A stretch of 64,000 nt of DNA, from positions 1,094,398 through 1,158,397 of the forward strand of contig NZ_FNQT01000001.1 in assembly GCF_900107665.1 (NCBI RefSeq). The letters are read 5' to 3'. How positions within the stretch are numbered: the first letter of the stretch is position 1; each line of letters starts with the position of its first letter. A program made the position numbers and the translations under genes. Below are positions 52,406-59,798 of this stretch, piece by piece. The notes beneath the pieces were generated by a model. The model worked only from the letters and a program-made list of their open reading frames with translations, was not told where the DNA came from and made no database searches. The DNA comes from Haloplanus vescus. GTDB lineage: Archaea > Halobacteriota > Halobacteria > Halobacteriales > Haloferacaceae.

Positions 52406-53335
52406 ATGGTCAGCGATTCTGGGTTACGAGTACTGTCGTGGAATGTACAGGGGGCGGTGCCGCCGAATGGGAGTATAGAACGAATCAAGAACCAAATCGA
52501 GTTTCTTGAGAAAGAGGTGAATCTCCCTGATGTGGTGATGCTGAATGAGGTGACGACGATTCAACGGGACTGTTGGCGGGAGTACCTGTTCGAAGTTGGG
52601 TATACAGATATTGTTGATACTTTGGAGTGGGCCGCTGAACTACGGGAAAGTACGGTACCGCCACACCAAGATTACAACCACGTGAATGGCAATCTTATCG
52701 CGTTGCATGAGTTGAGCGATGCGTCCGAACTGACCCGGTTGAGTCCGAGTATTCGGTACGGGCCATGGAAGAACGCTGATCTGAAGGACTGGGATACCAA
52801 TTTCCCTGAAAAAATTCTCAATGCCACGGTTACTCAGAATGGGAGTGAGATCGAACTATGGAATGTGCGTGCAGTCCCTGGCAGTATGCACGGTGAAGAG
52901 AAGATCAAGATTCTTGAGAATACGTACAACCGGATTATGAAGAGGCCTGAATCACCCTGCATTTTAGCGGGAGATTTCAATTCTCCAAAGGAGGAGTTGG
53001 CAGATGGGACGACTATTCCTTGGCGGCATGACCAGAAAGATGAGCTTGCTCAACGATGGGAGGAAGCGGAACTGAATATTCTCGTTGGGCTTGAGGAGAA
53101 GGGAATGGTCGACATCTTCCGATCACAACACGGCTACGGGGAAATCGATATTCTGGATGTGAGTCATGCCACGCAAACCGAACAGCCGGAATTAGTCGAT
53201 CCAGTCGAGGTTAAAGGCAAGAGATTCGACCATATGATTGCCTCCGAAGATCTCGATCCCCAAGACTGCTACTACGATCATGCGGGATTCAAATATAGTG
53301 ATCACGCTCCCCTCATCGCAGAATTCAATGTATAA
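52406..53335 (+). CDS. endonuclease/exonuclease/phosphatase-superfamily protein in the element
   Basis: 309 residues from ATG 52406. EEP motifs in order: VLSWNVQGAV (about 9-18), VVMLNEVTT with the metal Glu, ELWNVRAVPGSMHG, CILAGDFNSPKEEL, and the terminal YSDHAPLIAEF. No signal or anchor. Its role could be a nuclease of the element or of a defence system. Unlike the 11360 gene it is intracellular and AT-rich. Confidence 0.82.
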   Translation: MVSDSGLRVLSWNVQGAVPPNGSIERIKNQIEFLEKEVNLPDVVMLNEVTTIQRDCWREYLFEVGYTDIVDTLEWAAELRESTVPPHQDYNHVNGNLIALHELSDASELTRLSPSIRYGPWKNADLKDWDTNFPEKILNATVTQNGSEIELWNVRAVPGSMHGEEKIKILENTYNRIMKRPESPCILAGDFNSPKEELADGTTIPWRHDQKDELAQRWEEAELNILVGLEEKGMVDIFRSQHGYGEIDILDVSHATQTEQPELVDPVEVKGKRFDHMIASEDLDPQDCYYDHAGFKYSDHAPLIAEFNV

Positions 53336-53640
53336 TCGGCCAGATCTACACGCGCGTTGTATTCAATCCGAGCAGTGAGATCTGTCACGGACAGAGAAAT
53401 GACATCTGGAAGTTGTCGCGGTTGGATTCGCTTTTCTCCTCAATACTTCCTCGTTGGGGGAAGGGACCCGTTGATGTGTCTTCAGTTGAGTAGGGATTGA
53501 TTCCCGTAGGTCAGCAGTGGACGAAGAACACCGATTTCGCGCCAGCTCTGTCTCGAAATAGCTCCAATGATAGTCCTGTTAGCAGGTGAAATCTGAAAAC
53601 ACCCACCGGAATCTTATACTATTCTTGTGATGAACGGACT
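53336..53640. other. 305-base intergenic stretch without a gene
   Basis: No coding-like frame, tRNA or repeat is visible. The last ~35 bases contain TCTTATACTATTC, a TATA element for the gene starting at 53641, consistent with a leaderless transcript. Confidence 0.4.
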
Positions 53641-54153
53641 ATGACCGGTAATGCAGAAGCAGGACACCGAATACTTGAGATATTATATGAAGATCACTTT
53701 GGTGATGACGACACAAACCTGCAATCAGATGATATAGCTGGGAAGATTGACGGTGTTGATGAATCACAAGTGAAGCAGATTCTTGGAAATTTACATCAAG
53801 CGGATTTAGTAGGGAGGCCTACCCGAACACCCAAGCTCACTTCTGAAGGCATCAAAGTCGTTCTTGACCAGAAAGAGCGAGAGGAACGTCAAAATGAACG
53901 AGAGGAGCGAAAATTAGAGAGAGAAGAAAGACAAGAAGACCGAAAGCGCGAGATTCGAATTAACAAGAGCGTAGCTTATCTCACGATTGCACTTGTTCTC
54001 GCAGGTGGATTTCAAGGGGTTGCTCGTAATCTTGTGTACTTCTCTCCGAAGCAACGATTAATTTATTCTTTAGTTGGTGCAGTGGCTATATTTGGGGTCA
54101 CTCTTGTTTTTCTACTATATGTTAATTGGTGGGACAAAGGAGGAGAGACGTAG
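53641..54153 (+). CDS. winged-helix protein with coiled coil and two transmembrane helices
   Basis: 170 residues. Residues about 8-75 form a winged helix (HRILEILYEDHF, VKQILGNLHQADLVGR), followed by a highly charged coiled coil of Arg/Glu heptads (about 77-105) and two hydrophobic helices (KSVAYLTIALVLAGGFQGV and LIYSLVGAVAIFGVTLVFLL). The plan suggests a membrane-tethered regulator or effector. The next gene is also a small membrane protein of a type linked to nucleotide-signal defence. Confidence 0.75.
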   Translation: MTGNAEAGHRILEILYEDHFGDDDTNLQSDDIAGKIDGVDESQVKQILGNLHQADLVGRPTRTPKLTSEGIKVVLDQKEREERQNEREERKLEREERQEDRKREIRINKSVAYLTIALVLAGGFQGVARNLVYFSPKQRLIYSLVGAVAIFGVTLVFLLYVNWWDKGGET

Positions 54154-54368
54154 TCACCCCTATCACGGATTAGTCCCGAGTATCTTCTCAGTTAGTCCAT
54201 AGCTGCTTCAGAGGAAGCCATTTCTAAGGCGAAAATGCCCGCAAGAAAATCTGTTGAGTACGGAGACTCAAGCATTTGGGTAACGACCAAAGGATCAAGG
54301 AGATCAACGAGGAAGTGCTAAACAGTGATCTCGACAATTGATACGCAGCTTGCGTGATGTATGAAACT

Positions 54369-54965
54369 ATGGATGACACTACAGGTCGTAAGAACGTAGA
54401 TTGGAAGGCTCGTAGAAAGCTGTTCAACAAAGCTCTGGATCACCGAGGTTCGGTCTACTATACATACGAGCGAAACTAGTTTGCGGCCAAATACGTCGGT
54501 TGGCTTGGATGGATTCTCGACGGGGTTACCGCGCTATTCGGAGGCATACTCATCTACATCCTCCGAACGAATGCAAACACTCAGACTTCAGTATACCTGG
54601 CTATCGGAATTCTCTCGACATCCCTGATTAGCTCGTTCTACGGACCGAAATTGCGTTCCCGCGATTACTATCAGGCGGGACAAGAGCATCAGGAACTATA
54701 CGACGAGTTTGATCACTTCATCCACTTCGATATCGGCAATCCCAAATTGTCTAACGAGGATATCCGAGGAAGGTTAGAGGATCTGAATAACCGACGACAT
54801 CGACTTAATCAGTCAACTCCGCAGCTGGGTGGCATCTGGTATTACTCAATGAAAGGAGCAGGGAAGACGAAATGGGCGTACAGCAAACTGGTTCCGTGGA
54901 AGGAGGAAAGAGGATGGAGTAGTGAGGCGTACGAGGATGTCATCCCTGACGGGGTATCACTATAG
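54369..54965 (+). pseudogene. SLATT-like two-transmembrane effector gene with in-frame stop
   Basis: ATG 54369 opens KARRKLFNKALDHRGSVYY then TYERN, followed by TAG 54477-54479 and, in the same frame, FAAKYVGWLGWILDGVTALF, two hydrophobic helices, and the tail YQAGQEHQELYDEFDHFIH with N-NNRRHRLNQSTP. This order matches SLATT-type proteins, small pore-forming effectors of SMODS/SLOG nucleotide systems. The single TAG suggests a recent pseudogene (or a read error). The C-terminal 104 codons alone have an ATG at 54651. Confidence 0.6.
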
Positions 54966-55162
54966 ACTACTTGTTTGGCTGTTCCTGATAGTATGGATAC
55001 AGGAGCGTAATAGGGCAAATAGTACAGCTAGTGGTTAATACCGACAAGTGGAGCAGAAACCAGAACGCACTATCGGATTCCAGACAAATGCGTTAGTTTC
55101 GACAATATAACTCTTGATTACGTCAGATTAACTCGACCACCTACTCGGATCTATCTCCCATG

Positions 55163-55390
55163 CTAGATCCACTCGATTACTTTTGCGAGCTCGAAATTCT
55201 CCTAGGCTTCGGTAATCTTGATTTTGACGTTGTCACCAGGACGAGTATTTTCGACTTCAAATAGTGCTACTTTGTAGGCTTACCCTTGCTTCAGTAATCC
55301 GACCTCGATTTCTTTTCTGGGATCACTAAGACGTATAAATTGGCTTCTTGCTTTACCCTACTGGTGAATGTACTGAATCCAGAAAATCAA
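55163..55390 (-). pseudogene. decayed TRAM-domain-like gene fragment
   Basis: Minus-strand reading in one frame gives KEIEVGLLKQG, a stop, AYKVALFEVENTRPGDNVKI then KITEA, a stop, and ENFELAKVIEWI. The RPGDNVKIKIT block and the ENFxLAKV end are those of haloarchaeal TRAM-domain proteins. Two in-frame stops and a probable frameshift near 55350 show it is not functional. About 200 bases on either side (54966-55162 and up to about 55538) contain no other gene. Confidence 0.5.
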
Positions 55391-55538
55391 TCATCAGACT
55401 TTGATCACACCTTAAAACCGAAGAAAACATCGATAGGTTTCAAAATATCTTTTCGGCCGAGCAACCGTATCCATGAGATAGTACGCGCCGTAACTAAATC
55501 CAAGCAGAGTGGTTGAAACTGCCTTAGACGAATGGTGG

Positions 55539-55796
55539 TTAAGAAGAAAGACTCTCGTGAGGCATCGTTGAGGTATGACCAGGATACCACCAGACTACAC
55601 TCCGTCCACCGACTTTTTTCGATTTGAGTAATCCTCTCTCTTCAAGACTTTCTAAACGAGCCAACATTCCTCGACGCCCCATATTGAGTGCGTCTGAAAC
55701 TTCTGAAGCGGTTAATATCGGATCATCTGATCGCTTAAACACGTCAAGTATCTCTTCATCGCTCACATCGGGCTTGCGACCCGGCCCATCACTCAT
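55539..55796 (-). CDS. small winged-helix regulator
   Basis: 85 residues from ATG 55796. KPDVSDEEILDVFKRSDDPI followed by LTASEVSDALNMGRRGMLAR and LESLEERGLLKSKKVGGRSV form a winged helix of the MarR/ArsR-like haloarchaeal type. The C-terminus is short. It is divergent from the 55973 operon (176-base gap), so it could regulate it. Confidence 0.75.
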   Translation of the reverse strand: MSDGPGRKPDVSDEEILDVFKRSDDPILTASEVSDALNMGRRGMLARLESLEERGLLKSKKVGGRSVVWWYPGHTSTMPHESLSS

Positions 55797-55972
55797 CACC
55801 AAACGGGCAGTGAGGACATTTGTTAGGAATTCGCTCCTATGAAAGAAATAATTCCTACAAAGGAGTTAATTAGATGGCCATCTATCCTAGCGGCCCATGG
55901 TCGCTTGGCCAGCCACCCAGTCAAACTGGATTCAGGACAGTCTCTGTAGGATATTAGCTCCGAACAAGAGAA

Positions 55973-56353
55973 ATGGATGACGGGACTGAGTTTCTCTCGA
56001 TCCTCTATCATGCTCTCCGAGCTCCGAGACGTAGGCGAACGATCTGGCACGTAGCAACGAGTAAAGAAGCGGTTATTCCGATTCGACAACTGGCTCGTGA
56101 GATCGCAGCCGAAGAACTGAGAGTGCGGCCCGAGCTGGCGACAGGAGAACCGTACCGGAACGTGTACAACGCTCTTTCGCAGACACATCTGCCTACTCTT
56201 GCCGAGGCAGGCATCCTCATCTATGACCCCAAGCGCCAGACTATCTCTCGCGGAACGAATCTGGCTATCGCAGCCCTTCTAATTGCTACTAACGATGCAG
56301 CCGTGGAATCACTCGAACGGAGTAGTACACTTGGTGGTGAGAACATCCCATAG
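55973..56353 (+). CDS. haloarchaeal winged-helix (DUF7344-like) protein
   Basis: 126 residues. FLSILYHALRAPRRRRTIWH and VIPIRQLAREIAAEELRVRP, then VYNALSQTHLPTLAEAGILI and YDPKRQTISRG are the typical haloarchaeal HTH domain with the RRR-W start. It precedes the TFB paralogue by 3 bases and is therefore its operon partner; a role in controlling element excision genes is possible. Confidence 0.8.
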   Translation: MDDGTEFLSILYHALRAPRRRRTIWHVATSKEAVIPIRQLAREIAAEELRVRPELATGEPYRNVYNALSQTHLPTLAEAGILIYDPKRQTISRGTNLAIAALLIATNDAAVESLERSSTLGGENIP

Positions 56354-56356
56354 AGG

Positions 56357-57193
56357 ATGCAATCGGCGATTGATGATATACGGTGCGCGCCAGCTAGCGA
56401 GTATATGACGGAGTCACCGCTGACAGCCGATGAGAACGATAGCCTGGAGGGCTGTCCTCAGTGTGCTTCTGAAGCGATCTTAGAATCAGAGTTTGGACTC
56501 GATCCGGTCTGTGCATCCTGTGGCGTGGTTATCTCCGATGATCTTGATGAATCCACTTCAGATACATCTACCGAGGAGACTACACAGACTACAGAATCGT
56601 GGACAGACTATTCGAAGGTCACGAATAGCACCGAGAAGCACGTCGTCGACGCACTCCTCTGTTTGGAGCAAATTGGCGACGAACTTGGAGTCTCGAGTTC
56701 CGTTCGACAGGAAGCCGCGAAACTATACGGCGACGTCGCAATCGCAAATGCAACAGACGGTCGGCCGACGCCAGCCGTTATTGGTGCAGTCCTCGTCCTA
56801 GCATCACGGGACGGTGGGGTTCCAATTCCAATCCATCCGGTCGCTAAGGCGGCCGAGATTGATACGAAGTCACTCAAGCGACTAGTTCGGATTTTACCAG
56901 ACGAAATCGGCCACGAGACAGCCACAGCAGTCCCGAGAGATTATCTCACGTTCCTGCGCCAAGAGCTTAATCTCGATGGCGATACCGTCGCCACAGCACA
57001 CTACGTTTTGGAACAGGTCGTGAATACGGGCCGAGTATCGGGAGCAAACCCAGCTGGTGTAGCGGCTGCAGCAGTCTATTCAGCCTCAAAGAGAGATCTG
57101 ACTCAACGAGTAGTAGCGGATGCGGCTGGTATCTCAGTGGAGACAGTGCGTGTTCGTCTCTTGGACTGTCGAGCAGCAGTCTCGGATAGATGA
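56357..57193 (+). CDS. tfb: divergent transcription initiation factor TFB paralogue
   Basis: 278 residues (ATG 56405 is an alternative start). Zinc ribbon CPQCASEAILESEFGLDPVC-ASCG (about 34-58) followed by two cyclin repeats (about 85-180 and 185-275, VVDALLCLEQIGDELGVSS and VLEQVVNTGRVSGANPAG). The region between them is Ser/Thr/Glu-rich and lacks the conserved B-reader/B-linker sequence, so promoter opening ability may be lost or altered. It is tied by ATGA overlap to the recombinase. Confidence 0.85.
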   Translation: MQSAIDDIRCAPASEYMTESPLTADENDSLEGCPQCASEAILESEFGLDPVCASCGVVISDDLDESTSDTSTEETTQTTESWTDYSKVTNSTEKHVVDALLCLEQIGDELGVSSSVRQEAAKLYGDVAIANATDGRPTPAVIGAVLVLASRDGGVPIPIHPVAKAAEIDTKSLKRLVRILPDEIGHETATAVPRDYLTFLRQELNLDGDTVATAHYVLEQVVNTGRVSGANPAGVAAAAVYSASKRDLTQRVVADAAGISVETVRVRLLDCRAAVSDR

Positions 57194-58134
57194 GCGAAAA
57201 ACACGAAGCCTTGCTCAATCCACAGCAAGCGTTACTCAGTGGGGAGACAAAGGGAACTCAAGCAGCAATCTACGCACGAACGTCGTCGACGAGCCAGCGA
57301 TTTGGATATTCACTCGACGAGCAGGTTCGGCAGTGTGTAAGCCGCTGTAGAATGCTCGAATGGGATATTGTCTACGTCTTCCGAGATGAGGCTAAGAGCG
57401 GGAAAGATACAGATCGGCCGATGTTTCAGCAGATGCTGACTCAGGCTGAGAAGGGGGCCTTCGACGTCGTCGTCTTCTGGAAACTCGATCGCTTCTCGAG
57501 GAGCATTATGCACGCCGTACAGCTGGAGAAGAAGTTCCGGGACTGGAACGTCGCTCTTCACAGCGTGACCGAGCAGATCGACACGACGACGGCAGCTGGT
57601 AGATTCAATTTCCGAAATATCGCGAATGCCGCTGAGTTCGAACGCGAGCTCATCAAACAGCGGACAAAGATGGGGCACACTGCTCTCGCGATGGAACACA
57701 AGTGGCCGAACTCTACTCCACCGCTAGGTTATGAAAAGGCCTCTAACGGAAGGTTATCCGTAGTTGGAGGTGAATCAGCACTCGTTCGTTGGATCTTTGA
57801 AACATATCTTGAGGAGTGTTCAATGCCGGTTGTAGCTCAGTTGCTGAATCAACGCGGACAAACGACGAAAGACGGTAACAGCTGGAAATCCAACACTGTC
57901 GGTACAATACTACGAAATAAGCTCTATGCAGGCACATACAACGTAGGAAAGGTCCGAGAAGAAGTTCCAGAATATCAGATATTATCCCAAGAGAAATTCA
58001 ATGCTGTGACTAGCACTCGACGACGATTCCAGACAACAAATCCATCTGAGCGCCCCTCTATGTCCCGACCTCGTAAAAGGAGTCGAATCCAGAATGTATT
58101 AAACCGCTATTTTGATTTCCAAGATAGACAATGA
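57190..58134 (+). CDS. serine recombinase (resolvase/invertase family)
   Basis: 314 residues, ATG inside the TFB stop (ATGA). AAIYARTSSTSQRFGYSLDE holds the nucleophilic Ser; VVVFWKLDRFSRSIMHAVQL the catalytic Arg motif. The recombinase domain (PPLGYEKASNGRLSVV, NTVGTILRNKLYAGTYNVG) follows. It ends soon afterwards without the zinc ribbon and coiled coil of large serine integrases, so the C-terminus is short compared with the copy at 63254. Confidence 0.88.
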   Translation: MSEKHEALLNPQQALLSGETKGTQAAIYARTSSTSQRFGYSLDEQVRQCVSRCRMLEWDIVYVFRDEAKSGKDTDRPMFQQMLTQAEKGAFDVVVFWKLDRFSRSIMHAVQLEKKFRDWNVALHSVTEQIDTTTAAGRFNFRNIANAAEFERELIKQRTKMGHTALAMEHKWPNSTPPLGYEKASNGRLSVVGGESALVRWIFETYLEECSMPVVAQLLNQRGQTTKDGNSWKSNTVGTILRNKLYAGTYNVGKVREEVPEYQILSQEKFNAVTSTRRRFQTTNPSERPSMSRPRKRSRIQNVLNRYFDFQDRQ

Positions 58135-58258
58135 ATATATTACTGCGCAGGAAGATCGAGATCTCTCTAATAGGAGGAGAAGCATAATCTCGGCCTGTAG
58201 ATAGTCGTAAGAATTATAATAAGATATTTGCATTTTCGCCTATAACCTACTTCTAGAG

Positions 58259-58702
58259 ATGAGCATCTGGCGAACGAAACGGCGATATGAAGAAAATCGC
58301 CGTTTCAACGAGCGTGCAGATACTGCGCTCTTAGCCATAGGTATGCTCAGGAATGAGGAAGAAGGTCTTACTGTATCTTGGAGTGAAGAGGAGCTCCGTT
58401 CACAGCTTAGAGAGGGAAGAAAACTTCTTGAAGAGGTGAGGAATGCTCTAAGTGACCCGGAATCATCTGAGGACTATATTTACGCACTCTCACAACGACT
58501 TTGTGATCATTGGAGAATTACTCCATCGAAAGCAGAGGCTCGATTAGCGGAGAATATCAATATACTTGAGAGAGCATCAGAGGAACTGACGGCTGTTGAG
58601 GGGTTATCAGAAGCTGAGAAAACTTTATTCGATATCCACGAAATTGCTGGACAAGCTTCGGAATCAGAGTCCGAGAAATTCAGGGATAAGCTTGTCAATT
58701 GA
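58259..58702 (+). CDS. helical protein upstream of and overlapping the metallopeptidase gene
   Basis: 147 residues. Soluble, charged, all-helical prediction, with EEELRSQLREGRKLLEEVRN and ARLAENINILERASEELTAV. No known domain. Its last codons overlap the in-frame TTG (58692) of the metallopeptidase gene. The sequence continues smoothly in character into the next frame (EKFRDKL then SIELSLERKVRIDE), so a single gene with one frameshift is the alternative. Confidence 0.6.
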   Translation: MSIWRTKRRYEENRRFNERADTALLAIGMLRNEEEGLTVSWSEEELRSQLREGRKLLEEVRNALSDPESSEDYIYALSQRLCDHWRITPSKAEARLAENINILERASEELTAVEGLSEAEKTLFDIHEIAGQASESESEKFRDKLVN

Positions 58703-59798
58703 ACTATCGCTTGAGCGGAAGGTACGCATTGACGAACAAATTTCTCATCTGGAGGATTGCGTCTCTGAATTAGATCTCAACGGGGAACATCCGATCACAC
58801 AGCTGGTAGATCAAATAAATGAAGCACAATCCAAAGCAGAGCGCCGGCAATTGGCTCTTGAAGAAACTGTAGAACAATCTCCAACAGAAGAACAGCTTCG
58901 TAGGGTTTACACACCGTATCTCAACTATTTAAATAATGTTGAATCCCGAGTAGAAGATCTCCAGCACGCAGTCGTATATTTTGCAGTTAATGAGATGCAG
59001 CACCAGGGAGACGGTGCTCGTCTCCGATATACACAGTCTGTATGTGATGAACTAAACAAGCGATTTCAAATTGAGGCAGAATATCTCCCAGTCATTTGGT
59101 CAGCATATGCAGCGTTCGATATTGTGCGGAAAGATTTCTATGCAATCCACATTCCCAGAGATAATAGGCCGATATTGGGGGCTCCGATCCTCGGACATGA
59201 ACTAGGCCACGCAGTCGCAGATCATTTGCAGCGAGAAGATAAGAGAAATTTCCAGAGAAGAGTGGAATCTCTTGCCTCAGAATTTAAACCACGCCAAAGA
59301 GAGATCGTTCGTACTGCATGGAGAGAGTGGTTTTACGAGCTTCTATGTGATGCGTGTGGGGCACTCACTTTCGGTCCAGCATATTTGGTTATATTAACTC
59401 GACGATTATTGTCCTCTTATCCTCATAATCTTCCGGAAGGGATTGCTGGAACCGAGCATCCTCCTGATGAGTTAAGATATAGATTCGTGAGGCAATTATT
59501 AGATCAACGACTGGCCGATTGGGAGATGGATGTATTGGATAGGCATATCTCTAATTTTGACCAACATTTGGAAATCTCTAAAGAATCTAAGCCTACTGAG
59601 TACGATGATTGGATTGACCCAGAAATCCTATCAATTATTGAAACAATTTCTCTCGACTATATTAATCTGGACATTAAAGAATTAATGGAGGAAACTCTCG
59701 GAGAGAGTGAAATCTCTCCCTGCCGGTCACGACGGATAGAGGTGAATAAGCATATATTGGGCATCAAAACGGCGGATAAGATAGAGGAATACCACTAG
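58692..59798 (+). CDS. HExxH zinc metallopeptidase-like protein next to the Argonaute
   Basis: 368 residues from TTG 58692 (a TTG at 58596 is further upstream but runs through the previous gene's frame; no ATG is available). N-terminal ~100 residues form a coiled coil (KVRIDEQISHLEDCVSELD). The zincin site is ILGHELGHAVADHLQ at about 166-180, with a candidate third ligand Glu about 48 residues downstream in WFYELLCDACGALTFG. There is no signal peptide. It converges on, and overlaps by 35 bases, the Argonaute gene. Confidence 0.7.
   Translation: MSIELSLERKVRIDEQISHLEDCVSELDLNGEHPITQLVDQINEAQSKAERRQLALEETVEQSPTEEQLRRVYTPYLNYLNNVESRVEDLQHAVVYFAVNEMQHQGDGARLRYTQSVCDELNKRFQIEAEYLPVIWSAYAAFDIVRKDFYAIHIPRDNRPILGAPILGHELGHAVADHLQREDKRNFQRRVESLASEFKPRQREIVRTAWREWFYELLCDACGALTFGPAYLVILTRRLLSSYPHNLPEGIAGTEHPPDELRYRFVRQLLDQRLADWEMDVLDRHISNFDQHLEISKESKPTEYDDWIDPEILSIIETISLDYINLDIKELMEETLGESEISPCRSRRIEVNKHILGIKTADKIEEYH

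Noticed and set aside
54224-54430. 68-codon minus frame in the SLATT region
   Set aside because: Antisense to the SLATT-like reading and without protein-like character.
55405-55590. 61-codon minus frame overlapping the winged-helix gene end
   Set aside because: It overlaps the 3' end of the regulator in another frame and lacks coding composition; it may include debris of a lost membrane tail but I cannot support a gene.
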